64,000 nucleotides of DNA from Tetrahymena thermophila SB210 (Eukaryota > Ciliophora > Oligohymenophorea > Hymenostomatida > Tetrahymenidae): assembly GCF_000189635.1 (NCBI RefSeq), contig NW_002476086.1, positions 62,001 through 126,000 of the forward strand. Reading direction: 5' to 3'. The translations under genes were made by a program, and so were the position numbers. The notes under the pieces are model-generated. The model was not told the origin of the DNA. It did no database searches and saw only the letters and a list, made by a program, of their open reading frames with translations. Positions 24,914 to 38,400 of this stretch are shown in pieces (the first letter of the stretch is position 1; the number at the start of each line of letters is the position of its first letter).

Positions 24914-27900
24914 TCATAAATTTTTTACTTTTGAATTTTTTTTATTTTTTTAGAGTATTTTGTTGAACTAATCTAGCACAAAATTTGAATTTCCTTTTGA
25001 ATAGTAATTTTAATAATTTTTCAGTTTATCAAACTGCCAATAATAGTTATTTGTAATAATAACATCACTTTTAACTTATATAAAGGTATTTCTATTTGTG
25101 GTTTTTATTGATAATCCACACGGAGTGTTAAGATTTGATTGTTTTTGTTGGTCAATATTTTTATTTGTCAACTCATGTTATGACTTCTTTTTTTAACTTA
25201 ACCTTCCATATTCGCTGGGATTGTCAATTTCCAAAAATATTTTGGATAAACTGTTACCTCTGGTTTATTTCATGTGTTAAGAGGCCTTCGTATTTGTAAA
25301 TACATCTTCATTTTGTTCCACTTGAGAGGATTCATTATTTTCTTTTCCTTTTTTAACTCCATCAAGATCCATTAAAGATTTTTAATTTTCTTTTGTAGTT
25401 ATATGTTGTGTTGGCTCACATTGCTATAGATTTGGTCTATCTAAAGTTCCCATTTTGTTAAATTTTTTCTCTAGACCTTAGAGATCCTAAATTAAATAAA
25501 AATAACAACAAAAAAGATTAATTGCATGTATTTATAATTTTTACTTATTAACGAATAACTCAATTGATTTTTTCATTTAAGTTAATAGAGAGATAATTTA
25601 ATCTATTTTTGTTTAAAATTAAAATTATTTACATCAAATTCATGAACAGACAGTGGCACTACTTTTGTACTTTGTATGCTAGATCTATTTTTTGCTTATT
25701 AGCTTAGTATTTCACTTTTCAAGTAAGATCCATAAGTTTTATTGCAAGCTTCTAACTCTTTCTAAAGTAGGTATTCCTCAAAATATTAATCTTACACTTC
25801 TTTTACTTAATCCTAATACTAAGAAACATCCTATGATTAATTTTCAGACCAACTAAATTCTAGATATTCTTGCAAATCCATTTCTTTTAAGTTATCATTA
25901 TCGTTATTAAATTAATATTTAAACGCCAGCATTTAATTCATACTTAAATTGTTTAAAGAGTTATGGTGAAATACTAGTTTTCTTTTGAAACTTCTTCTTT
26001 GCTAAATTGTCTACTCATTTATTTTAATTCGTTATAGAAATGATTTTTGATTCAAGTTTATTATTTAACAATCTTTTGTTAGATGTGTAAATTTTTAACA
26101 GAATTTACACTTGAGCTAGATATCTGAGAAATCGTTGTATAATAGGATTTGGTCTTTCGTTTGACAAAAATTCTAAAATTCTTCTTAATTATTTTTTATT
26201 ATTTTTATAAAATCTGACCTTTTGATTTTTAGAACTTTTGTTGTTTTAATTGATTTGACAAAATAGTTAATACCTATTCCTGTAAAAAATCCAACTTCTC
26301 CAAATACATCTCCTTTTTGCAATAATTCATAAGGTATTTAAGTCTTTTAGTTTTAGCAGTTAGAGTTCAATATTTCAACTAAAAAAAAACAATAATTGAT
26401 AAAAGTATTCATTTAATAATTCTTATAATAATAATAAATTAGATCAAAACATTCAAAATTTTTATATGTTAAATTCTGTAAATTATTTATATGAAAATTA
26501 AAATTTGTTATAAAATAAAAAATATTAAAATTTTTTTGAAAAAATTCATTTAAAATACTGTAGATACTTAATAATTAAAGTTTCCCTGAATTAAATTTCT
26601 GAAAAAAAGATTTTTAAATGGGGGTAGAAAATTATTTTATTTATATTTCATTAAAACTTTAAATCAATAATAATTACCTTATCCTTCCTGAATATAAAAT
26701 AAATACTGATCATCTTAATTATGAGTTTAAATGATTTAATCTGAAAGGTATATTTCGTCAGTGCAGTTTAAGGAGAGTTTTTCTAATGTTTATTGACTAT
26801 AAGTCATACAAATGCATTTTATCTTATTTATTAATTAAATGTTCATTTAAAGAGTTAACTGGTCTCTCAATTCTCTTGGTAAAATTTAAAATACTTTTAG
26901 CTAATAAATTAAAGGATCAGCATTTTTGTAATAAGTGTCTAAATATTCGCTAATTCTCATTTTGAATTCACTAAATATGTTGTAAAATAATATTAGATTT
27001 CAATAAAAAGAAATTTTAATAATTTTTACTTGGAAATATTTTTTTGAGCTAATTATTTATAAATTTAAGCTACTTCAATGCTTTTCTTTACATTCTACTT
27101 ATTATTTTGATATATTATTGCGCATACTGAACTAATAAAATAACCATAAATTACTATATTTAAAAGCATAACAAATACTACAAAAATATTTTGTAAAGGA
27201 GTTTAGTAAGTATTCGAGCCAACATTTAACAAGGTTAAAGACCAATAAATGTTACAGAAATAAGTAGTCCACCAATTTTCATTTTCATTTTAAGTAAATT
27301 AAAATTATTAACTAGCTTATTTACTGTCAAAGTAAGTCAGTAAGTACCAAATCAAAGAAATAATATGCGATACTAAAAATAACTTAAATAAAATTTTTAC
27401 CAATTAAATGTAGTAACTATTTTTTAATATTATGGTCAATTATGCTTCTTGTATTTAATATTCTCTATTTAAATTATATGACTTTGAGAATTATATTAAT
27501 CGGATCAAAATCAGAGGTACAGCTTCTAATTTAATGCTCAAGTTAATAATTATTGAAGTTAAAGCTAATAGATCGAAAGGCATTCTTTCTTTTAAGTAAA
27601 ATAATATCACATTTCGTCTATTATTAATTATTTGATTATTAGTGTATATCTTTGTATTGCAACAAACTATGATTTCAATTATCCACAAAAAACATATAAT
27701 TTTTGAAAAGTAATTCTGAAATTTATCATTAATCTGATACACAGTAACAAGCGAAAGAATGACTAAGTAAAAAAAATTAACTATTAACAAAATTAATTTA
27801 AAGGCAAAAAATTAATTCTACTAGATATCAAACAAAGTCAAACATAGTGATTTTTCTAGGATTCCTAAAAAGAATTCAAAACAAGAATTGGTTTTTTCAG

Positions 27901-28600
27901 GTATAAAGTCACTTAGATCTTAAAAAATCTACCTTGTTTAAGTATTCAGTAGCCTTGTTCGATATATGTTGGTGAATTTTTTGTAATAGTGAGTTGTTTA
28001 GATTTTGATCTTTGCTAATAATGCAAGATTTTTTAAAAATATGTCTCTTTTGTTTTATATGATGGTCGAATTTTAATTTTTATTGTTGGTTGTAGTCCCA
28101 ACATATGTATTGTTTTCGAACCCAAATAATTAATAAAACTTTAAACTCTATGAAGCAGATGGTTTATCTAAATTTTCAATTTTACTTTCTTAATCGTTTT
28201 AAAATACCTAGCTATTTCTACATTTTAAATCTTGAAGGAAGTTATTAGTTTGTAAAATATTTTAAACCTATAATGAATTCATATTAAACTTTTTTTTATC
28301 TGATTTTTAATACTAAAAGTCTTCGCAACTCTTTTAGTAAGAACTGATAGTAAATGTATTGCTTTTTTCATTATGCATTTGCTCGTTAGTATTCATAATG
28401 TCGCATTTTTCGCAATTTAAATTATTGATAGCATCCTTCCTATTTTAATTCATTTATGCACTTTAAGTTTCGCTCCAAAACGAACTCTCATTAAGCTAAT
28501 TCATATTTCTTATTTTATCTCCATTGCTTGAAAAGAAATTTTGAATAAAAATACTTTGCTCAGCATGTTAGCCTTTTATCGCTATAACTTCTGTATCCAT
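24914..28600 (-). CDS. Channel 2: six-TM channel with CNBD and zinc knuckle
   Basis: Exons 28600-27030, 26970-26678, 26378-25633 and 25486-24914 join in phase to 1060 residues. A hydrophilic N-terminus of about 250 residues precedes S1-S6. The pore reads 'YWSLTLLNVGSNTYQTPL' (GSN at residues 461-463), where K+ channels have GYG. S4 has few positive charges. S6 is followed by a linker and a cyclic-nucleotide-binding-type domain with 'GDVFGEVGFFTG'. This copy keeps the cassette Glu but lacks the Arg. The zinc knuckle CKFCQKFTHLTKDC spans residues 711-724 (26068-26109). The tail ends with 'WQFDKLKNYQNYYSKGNSNF' near the C-terminus. It is predicted to sit in the plasma or ciliary membrane as a tetramer (family inference). 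It is more diverged than channels 3-7, with an exon 2 of 293 nt rather than 302. Confidence 0.88.
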
Positions 28601-28833
28601 TACTCTTTATGAAAATTAATTAACTTTTAATTATACACTCAAGTTTTTAAAAATATATAAGAAAAAATAATATTCAATAATTATATTAAAAAAGTTTTTT
28701 TGTTGCAATTTCAAGTAGAGTAATTGACGAAACATATAAGTCGCATAAGGGAAATGATTCAAATAACTTAGTTATTATTAAAAAATACAGAAATATATAT
28801 ATACAATAAAACAGCAAATTTAATTTTGTTATA

Positions 28834-31800
28834 TCAATGAGAAAAAGTTTAATTTGAATTTGCTTTAAAGCTTTTCATTTATTTTTTAAAAGCTTTTGTT
28901 TTTTTTAGTTATGCTTTTTAGAATCTAGGTATAACTATTTTCGAATTTCCTTCAGGAAAATAATATTAATAATCTTTTAAACAGTCTAACAAAAAAGGGT
29001 TTTATTGATCTATTTATAAATCTCGTACTGAATTGTTAGTCTTTTGGTTTTAATTTGTTGTTGAAGTCCTAAATGAAATTTTTTACTGCTAAATTATTAA
29101 ATCAATTAATTCTCTATAAAAAGTATTAAGTTTTGATAATTATTATTAATTTTGAATATCTTTAAGACTATTGCCATGAGGCTCTAATTATACTAGACTA
29201 TTCTTAGAAGTATTCATGGATTTAAATGCATTTTTTTTAATAAATTTTAGTGATTTATCTATTTCATCAATTTAGCCTTAATATTAGTCACTTTTTATAA
29301 TAAAATTATCATCATTACACTCTTTTTTTTATTTAGATGAAATCATATCTTTTTCTATACTTGGATTCCTTTAAAATCTATCTATTTGAGATTTCATATC
29401 TGAAGAGTATTCATTTTACTGTTTTTCAGATCTATCGATTGTTTATTAATCATTTTTTTATTAAGTTCTTGTTTCAACTTGAAAATTTTATTCCTAAAAC
29501 AAAAGATATTTTGTTATTTATATATTATTTCATTAAAATTAAATAAATTTTTATTAGATTTACGTCTTCCAAATAATCTGAATTAAACCTTTGATGGGCT
29601 CTGCTTTCATTTTTTTAGTATGGATTATTGTTGGTGTAAACTATGCTTTTTAATTTAGAATTTGTCTCATTAAAAAAGTTAGTATGGTCTTCATAAATTT
29701 ATTAGTTGGCATTAGGGGAGTGATTTTGTTCTATATCTTCATTTTATGTCGTTTAAGTTTCTTCTTAGGAAGTTAGTTAATTTAAGTTAGAACCTTCAAA
29801 AAAATTATCGTTCTATATCATTTGTTTAATAAAATCTTTGGTAATCTGTTTTATTTACTTCTAAAAAATTAATGAATTTCCTCTAAATAGTGTCTTTCTT
29901 TAAAATTCATTTCTCTCTTGATTTTATTTTTCAGAAAACTAAATTTATTGATAAATTGGTTTCTTATTCATACAAATATTAGGACAAAATATTGTAAAGT
30001 GAGAAGATTGTTTACAGATATTACATTCCAAATTTATAATTTTATGTTAATTATAAAGAAGAAGTTTATCTTTGATTTCATTAAATTTTTAAAATTCTTT
30101 TTCATGTTTTTGTATAATCTCCAAAAGACTATTTCTACTTAAAATCATCAGCTTTGTGAAATCTGTAGATTTCAAATATTGATTGCTTTAAATTCCTGTA
30201 AAAAAGCTGTATTACCCTACAGTATCTCCTTTCTTAAATTTTTAAATTACATTTTGATTTTTGCTTTCTTAACTTCCATTAATATAGCTTTCAACTAAAA
30301 AAATACAAAATGTTTTTAATATTTTTGATAAAAAAATTAATAAAAATTATAACAAATAAATTCATTATTTTTTAAGAATTCATAAAAAAATTATTTATTT
30401 GTACTCATTAAAAAATAAAAGAACAAACTTAATTATTTTTACTACTAAAATAAGTGAGAATTATAATTTTTTTTTAAATTAAAAAAATAGTTTAAATAAT
30501 TTAAAAACATTTTCTTTTAAATTTATTTTATTCAAAAAATGTATTAATAAATTTCAATAAAATTACTTTTTCCTTCTAAAACATAAATTAAGAAGAAATC
30601 ATGCTAATCTTTTTCTAAATTGATAATTTAATTTGGAAAAAAGTATTATTCCTTCAAAATTAGTGAGGCTTATTCTATTATTTTAGAACTAAAAACACTA
30701 TCTAGAAACTAAATTTTATGTAGAATCTTTTTATTATATTCCAGGATAAGAGACTCTTTTAGATCTGCAGAGACCTTATCAAGCACTTCCATATTTTAAA
30801 TTTATTCTTGCTTAAAATTTTTTTAATAATAATGCTCCAAATCCAAGTTAACTCTTGCTTTTAAATTACTAAACAAAAAAGATTTTAAACAACTAAAAAA
30901 TATAAAATACTTACTTTGAAATATGTCTTTTCCTCATATATTCATTGATGATACTTACATTTTTTCTCTTATCTTATTCCCCTTATTCCATTTCAGTTAG
31001 GATAATTCCAATTACATTCAAAATGTATGCAAAAGCTATATTTGTGAAGAGCATTGTAAATGTAGTAAAAAACGTTTATAGAACCGTTTTACTTTCATTA
31101 GAACCTGTTGCCATTAAAGTTAAAGTCCAGTACATAGATGCAAGATATAACTTCCACCAAGTTCCATCTTATCCAATACTACCATCATACCAAGTAGATT
31201 CTTCTTGAAGATAATTTAATTCTATTTATCCTAATAAATACCATAGAGATGATATAACATGAGCCAATAAAAACAATTTTAGGATAAGGTTAAAAAGCTA
31301 AACCAAATAATATTTTTTAACTTTCATACAAAGCTGTAATTATATTTCAAATATTTCTAAAGTTAAATTTCTAACTTTTAAGAATTATAAGATTTAATAC
31401 AACTCACTTACTTCAAACTAAAAAGAAATAAATATTATCAGTAGAGGTATAAAATCATAAAGAGCTTTTTTCTTAAGATAAAATAGAGTTATTTCTTTTC
31501 TATCTTAAAGTTCTTCAGAAAAAAGATAAACCTTTTAGTTTGTATTTAACACAATTTCAACAACCCAAATAGTAGAAATAAACTATTTAGATAGTAAAGT
31601 AAGAGGTCCTTATATTTAATAAACTAAAAATAGAGAAAGCAGATAAAAATAAATTAAATTAAATAACTAAAGAAGTATTTTTAGTATAAACCCTATTTTA
31701 GACTAAGGGTCAATCAAAGGTAAATCTATTTGCTTTTGTAACCTTTAAATTTTATAGCAAAATGGAAAAAATATGCTTTAATCGAAATTAACAGTGTCAC

Positions 31801-32392
31801 TCAAATCATTTACATGGTATCTAATGATGTTATTAAGATTTTGGGTTCGTTTAATACTAGTAAAATTCTTTAGAAAATATGCTATTTTAATTTTCATGTT
31901 ACCAAATTTTTCTATAGCATGTTTATATGACTAAAGCTAGCAATCATTTATAAACGTTTGACTTTTTATTGTTCCATTAAGCATGTAATTGTCGTCATCT
32001 TCAACTACAGCTTACTATTCATTTTTACTTAAAAAGGAATTTTAATTCAACCCTTATTAGAATGTAGAATTATTAATGCTTGCTTATTACTTTCTTTGTA
32101 CGCTTAAAGTTTTTAACCTATTAATTGTTTACTATTTTTCATATTATTTATCTAAATGCCCTTATTTATCCTTCATTTCTTAAATTTGCTTATTTATGCT
32201 TGTATATTATTTTAGTTCGCTCTCATTATGAAGCTAATAAACATTTTAGATATCTACTTATTTTGCATTAAATTTATTTGATATGTCTGGATCACTCCAA
32301 ACTGATTCCTCTTCACAAATATATCGATCCTAAACTTTCTTTGCACTAATAGTTTGATGATATTTAATGAAATTACTTTAGTTATCATGCAT
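28834..32392 (-). CDS. Channel 3: six-TM channel with CNBD and zinc knuckle
   Basis: Exons 32392-30915, 30868-30567, 30294-29564 and 29493-28834 give 1056 residues. The order is a hydrophilic N-terminus, S1-S5, pore helix 'WWKLYLASMYWTLTLMATGS' with GSN at residues 430-432, S6, a linker, and a CNBD-type domain with 'GDTVGQYSFFTGIQSNQ' in which the cassette Glu and Arg are both absent. The zinc knuckle CNICKQSSHFTIFC spans residues 683-696 (29984-30025). The tail carries 'LKDYQYYFPEGN' about 45 residues from the end. It is a close copy of channel 4, with the same exon pattern and the same 302-nt exon 2. The 233-base gap to channel 2 is the shortest in the array. As in its relatives, ion selectivity cannot be predicted from a GSN filter. 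Confidence 0.9.
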
Positions 32393-33261
32393 TTTATCTT
32401 TTATGAACATATTTTTTTTTAACTTGAATTTTATGAAATGAATATAACCTGTTTTACTTTTAAAATTAAATAAGTAATTGAATTATTTTACTTTTAATTA
32501 AATCTACTACCTATAAAAGCACTAAATTACTTAAAAAGTAAAATTTTATTCCTAAAATGTGCATTTATTTATATTTTTATTTAATATTAGTGTTTGATCA
32601 TAAAAGCTTCAACAATAAAAAATCAAAATAAGACAATAAGTTCTTATAGTAAAAAATTGTAAATAAAGATTAATAAAAAAAATAAATTCTGTATTTTATT
32701 TATTGATAGTTATTTATGACTACCAATTATTTGGTTTTGCTGAATTTATGAAATAATTTTAAATTAAATATAGTTTCAATAGTTTATTTGTTTAAAATAA
32801 TTCATTGTTGCAATTATAAAAAAGAAGGTTTCTTATTTAAAATTAATTTTATAAATTTTCGGATAGTGAGCAGTTAATCATTAAATTTAAATTTTAAATA
32901 TAATAATTATTAGATTTATTAGCCCTTCTTTAATAAGTTTATTTAAGTGAAAGATAAAATATTATGAAAATCATAATTTTATTTTAAATTTTATTAAAAA
33001 AAGCCTACATATGAAAAATGAATTAAAATGAAAAGAATTGATATATTATATTAACAACTTATTGTTATAAATATTTTATCAAATAGTTAGGATGTGTAAA
33101 TGCTTTAAACAATTAAATGATAAAATTCAATTTTGTAACTAATTATGCTAGTTTGATATAAGTTATTTTAATTTAAGCAAATAATAAAACAAACATTTAT
33201 TTTTTCGATTGGTTAAATGAAATAAAAATATAAATATTTTATATTATTTATTTTTAGATTT
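32393..33261. other. Intergenic between channels 3 and 4, nothing recognised
   Basis: AT-rich spacer holding the promoter of channel 3 and the 3' end of channel 4. No coding frame. Confidence 0.5.
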
Positions 33262-36200
33262 TCAATGATGGATAGTTATATCTGAAATTAGTTTTTAGGT
33301 TTTACATTATTTTTTAATAGGCTTTAATTTCTTTTTTTAATCTTTTTAATATTTTGGTATTAGAATCTTAGAGTTTGATTCAGGAAAATAAAATTAGTAA
33401 TCTTTAAGAGATTCAAAATAGAAAGGGTTGTATTCATTTACTAACTCTCTTTATAATAAATATTAAGTTGAATTTATAGTTTTGTAATTTTGGAAAGAGT
33501 TATACTTATACTGAGTATTTTAATTTTTAATCAAACTCTCAATTAATTATCTTAGATTTGAATTTTGTTATTAAAGAGATTTTATGTTTTACATATCAGT
33601 TTGAATGCTTCCAATAATTTCTGTTTATTTGATATTGTTTATAGAATTCCTTTATAATTTTTAGTTAATTTTTGTTTTAAATTATAATGATTTATCATTT
33701 TTTTCTTCAATTTAACTCAAACTTTATTCAGCTTTATAAATAAAAAAATCATTACTCTCTTTTTTTTATCTCGTTAAAATTATATCTCTTTCTAAACTTT
33801 CTTTCCTTGATTTATTTTATAAAATATCTTAGCCAGATTTAATACTAATAATAGGATCAATAAATGATAATAAACTTTTTTCATTAGCTAAAGAATCATT
33901 TTTTTATAAAGATTTTACATCTATCTAAGAAGATTCCTAAAATAAAATATATTTAAAATAATTCTAAAAATTCAATAATAAATTTACTTCATCTTCTGAA
34001 TTGACTTTTTATGAAAGTATTTTATTTTCATTCTTTAAGACATTATTATTAGTAATAATTGTTCTTAATTTAGGATTTGTTTCAATCAAACAAATGCTTT
34101 AGTTTTCTAATTACGATTAATTTTCTTTTGAAGGTTATTCTTAAATATTTTCATTTTAGGATGCTAAAGTATCTTCTTCTATTAATGTCATTTAACTTAA
34201 TATAGAATCTTCTATTAATTTATCATGATGTTTCATAGATTTTATTAGATCTTAAGCAAATTATTTTACATATTTTTATATGCATAAAGAATTACCGTAA
34301 ATGAATCTTTTTCTATTAAATTATTCTCTATTTTAAATATCATTTGCAAATTATTTTGTTTTAAGATATATTGCTTACCTGTTTATTGAAATAAATGGGC
34401 AAAATTATATAAAGTGAGAAGATTGTTTGCAGATATCACATTTCAAGTTTACAACTTTATATTAACTATACAAAAGAAGTCGATCTTTTATTTCACTAAA
34501 TTTCTCAAATTCTTGGTCTTATTTTTTTACTATTTCTATAAAGCTATTTCTACTTAATATCATAATTTTTGTAAATTCAGTCGATTTGAATTACTATTCA
34601 ATTTAAGTTCCAGTAAAAAAACTATACTAACCAATTATATCTCCTTACTTATATTTTTAGATTGAATTAGTTTTGTCTTGGCATAAATTATAATAGCTTT
34701 CAACTTTATTAAAAGAATAAAAAAAATATTTAATTTAATTTTATTCAATGTTTTTGCAATTTATTTAAAAAAATAGCTTTCTCTATCTATTAGAAATGAT
34801 TTAAATAAAATAATCATTGTAATTTTTATTAATTTTTTGAATGTATTTAAAATCTAAATAAAAAACATTATTTCTATTTATTATTCAAAAAAAATTTATT
34901 TTTCATTATAAAAAATTTTAATTAATCACAAATTTATTAAAAAAGTGATCAAGTATTTTTAAAAAACAAATAATTACAAATTCCAAATAAAATTCAAAGG
35001 GATATATTGTAAAATTAAAATATTAGAGATATAGTATTAAGAGAACACAATAGGGTAGTAATGTTATTTAAGTAAATATTACTTAAATTTTATTTATGCT
35101 AATTTAATCAATCCTTTATTTTTAAGAATATTTATTTTTGTTTATTTGAAAATGTTAAAATTTTTCTTAAAAATTTAAAATGAAATTTATTTACTTTATC
35201 CTTATATCACATAAATTAAGAAAAAATCATTCTGATCATTCTCTAATTTTATTTCTTAATTGGGAAAAATGTATTTTTCATCTAAGACAAAGGAAGCTTA
35301 TTCTATAATTTTATCACTAAAAATACTATTTAGAAATGGTATTTTATTTAATATTTTTTTATTGTATTCTTTGATAAGAGATTCTTTTAAATCAGCAGAT
35401 ATCTTTTCAAGCACTCCTAAATTTTAAATTTATTCTTATTTAAAGTTTGTTTAGTAATAGTTCTCCAAATCTAAGTTTACTCTAGCTTATAAATTACTAA
35501 ATATTTTTTTAAAAATTTAAATTCAAATGATTTATTAATAATAATTCTAAAAAACATACTTCGAAATATACCTTTTTCTCATGTATTTATTAATGATACT
35601 TACATCTTTTCTCTTATCTTCCTCCCCTTACTCCATTTCAGAAAGAATTATTCCAATTACACTCAAAATATATGCAAATGCTATGTTTGTGAAGAGCATT
35701 GTAAATGTAGTAAAAAATGTTTACAATACTGTTTTGCTTTCATTAGAACCTGTTGCCATTAAAGTTAAAGTCCAGTACATAGATGCAAGGTATAGCTTCC
35801 ACCAAGTTCCATCTTATCCGATACTATCTTCGTACCAAGTATATTCTTATTCAAAATATTTTATCTCTACTTATCCAAGTAAATACCAAAGAGAAGATAC
35901 AAAATGAGCTAGTAAAAACAGTTTTATAATGAGATTAATTAGCTAAACTAAATAATACTTTTTAACTTTAACACAGAGCTGAAATTGTATTTCAAAAATT
36001 TCTAAAGACAGATTTCGAATTTTTAGGAATTAAAGGATTTAATAAAGCTAGCTTATTTGATAATAAAAAGGGACAAATATTACCATGAGAGGAACAAAAT
36101 CATAAAATGCTTTTTTTTTAAGATAATAAACAGCTATTTCCTTTCTTTTTTAAAGCTCTCCAGTATAAAGATAAATTTTTTAATTCATATTTAAAACTAT

Positions 36201-37025
36201 ATCAACAAACCATAGAATAGAAATAATATATCTGATTAGTTAAGTAAATTATCCTTATATTTGAAAGACAATAAATAAGGAAAGCAAGTAAAAATAAATG
36301 AAATTAAGTGATAAAATGAGTATTTTTAGAAAGAAAACAATATTTGTCTAAGGATCTATTATTGGAAAATCAAAGATTTACCATATTTTTTATAATCTAT
36401 GACAAAATGGAAATAAAAAGCTAGTACTACCTTAAAAACCATCACTTAAATCATTTATATAATATCTGACTACATTATTAAGATTATGAGTTCTTTTAAT
36501 TCTAGTAAAGTATTTTAAAAAATATCCCATTTTAAATTTTGTATATCCGAATTTTATAAGAAAATTTTTATAGTTTTAAAACTATTAATCATGATCCATT
36601 TTATTTTCGTTTTCTTTTTCATCTAATATTTATTGCTTATCTTTAAAATTAAAAGAATTTAATTATTATTCTTATTAAATAGTAGAATTATCAATGCTGA
36701 GTTTATTTCTTCTTTCGCTTAAAATTTATAGTTTCTTAATAAGTTAATTCATTTTATTCAATTTTTACATCTTTTATTATCTTTAGTACTTTTTTAACAT
36801 TTAGAAATACACATCATTTGAGCATACTTGCTCACTGTCTTGAAAAAGTTCTACATTATTAAAGCTTTTATCATAAACTATATTATCCTTATTAGATATT
36901 TCTGAATCACTCCAAACTGATTCATCTTCACAAATGTTTCTATCCTAAACTCTTTTTGCACTATTCGATCGCTAGTATTTAATGAAATTGCTTTAATCAG
37001 AATGAATTTAAATTTCTTCTAACAT
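33262..37025 (-). CDS. Channel 4: six-TM channel with CNBD and zinc knuckle
   Basis: Exons 37025-35560, 35496-35195, 34703-33988 and 33936-33262 give 1052 residues. The N-terminus, membrane core and tail follow channel 3 closely; for example both have 'WYLLGQ.E..Y' before the pore and 'LTLMATGSNESKTVLQ' at it (GSN at residues 426-428). The CNBD-type domain reads 'GDIIGQYSFFTGTQ', again without the cassette Glu and Arg. The zinc knuckle CDICKQSSHFIQFC spans residues 677-690 (34399-34440). The late motif is 'LKDYQFYFPESN'. The last intron (33937-33987, 51 nt) is a multiple of three and open in frame, so retention would not break the protein. A start upstream of 37025 is not excluded. Confidence 0.9.
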
Positions 37026-38400
37026 ATTTTAAACTTTTGTTTAAGAATTTAATTTACCAACTAAATAATTGTTTAACTTATTCACTACTTTTTTATACTT
37101 AATTAATTAACTATTAAAAAATTTTATTTTTGAAAGTAATCTTAAAAAATTATAATAGAAGTAAAATTTATTAATTAAAATAAAGGAAATATGAATTGGA
37201 CTAATGGAGTTTTCTATGTTTTTCAATTTTCAGTAATAATTTTTTATTTTTAGTTTTAGATTTATTGTTATTTAAAAAAATAATTTAAAATTTAGTTATT
37301 TATTTATATAAATATACTACAATTTTTATTTATTTTCTTTTAGATATTAAAAGTGTAATTAATTTATGTACAAATTTAAATAGAAAATACAGAGTAAAAA
37401 TTATTTTAATAATTTTATTTTTTTAAAATAATTATATATATTAAATATTTATTTTATGATTAATAAATAAATAAATTGGATTTCTTAAGATAAATATTAT
37501 TTAGTTTTAAATATTTTTAAATTTTTATTCAATAATGTGAATATCAATTAAATGAAAAAAAATGTGAAAAAGATCATATAAAAAAATTATTTTGAATTAT
37601 TTTTTAAATTAAAGAAAATAGGTAATATCGAGACCACCTACCTATAAATCTGAAATAGAAATACTTTAAATCTCATCTAAAACAGATATTTTGTATTTCC
37701 TAAAATATAGTTTTAAATTAAAAAAAATGGATAGCATCTTTCAATAAAAAATAATAAATGAAAATTTTATTTTCAAGTATACATAAATAATTATTTTAAT
37801 TATTTTGAAAAAAGGCAAATAAAATTTTAATTAAGTAAAATATTAGTTTTTAATTAAAGAAGCAGTGATATTTAATAATAAATACATTTTATCTTTTTTA
37901 AATTACTCTCTCTATTTCATATTTAAATTTTTTACATTTAAAACTAATAAAAGTTTTTACTTTGAATATTGAAAAATATTATCTTTTAAATTTTGATATA
38001 ATAATTAGATTTACTTGTGTAATAAAAAATATACAGAACATAGCAAAAGCAATTATTATTATTTAAAAATATAAGTATAAAAATTTAATAGGATAATAGT
38101 AGTAACAGCAGTGGTTATTGATTTACCAAAAAAATAAATTGCAATTATTCATATTTAATTCAATATTAAATAAATATATTTACATTAAATTCTGTAAACA
38201 ACAATTCTTGTTTTGAGAATGAATTTTTTTATTTATTTATTAAATTCTAATTTACAATTAAACGGTATTAATTAATTAATTCAAACTTAGAACAAATCTT
38301 ACATAAATACATAAAAAAACATAATTCAATAAAATATATTATTGAAAACTAGTTTTAAAAATAATTTTTCAGTTTGCTCTACTTTTAAGAATTTATATTG
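37026..38400. other. Long intergenic region, nothing recognised
   Basis: About 1.4 kb of AT-rich sequence upstream of channel 4 and downstream of the LRR gene. The only less AT-rich patch is near 37620-37680 ('gagaccacctacct'). No coding frame or RNA gene is supported. Confidence 0.5.
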
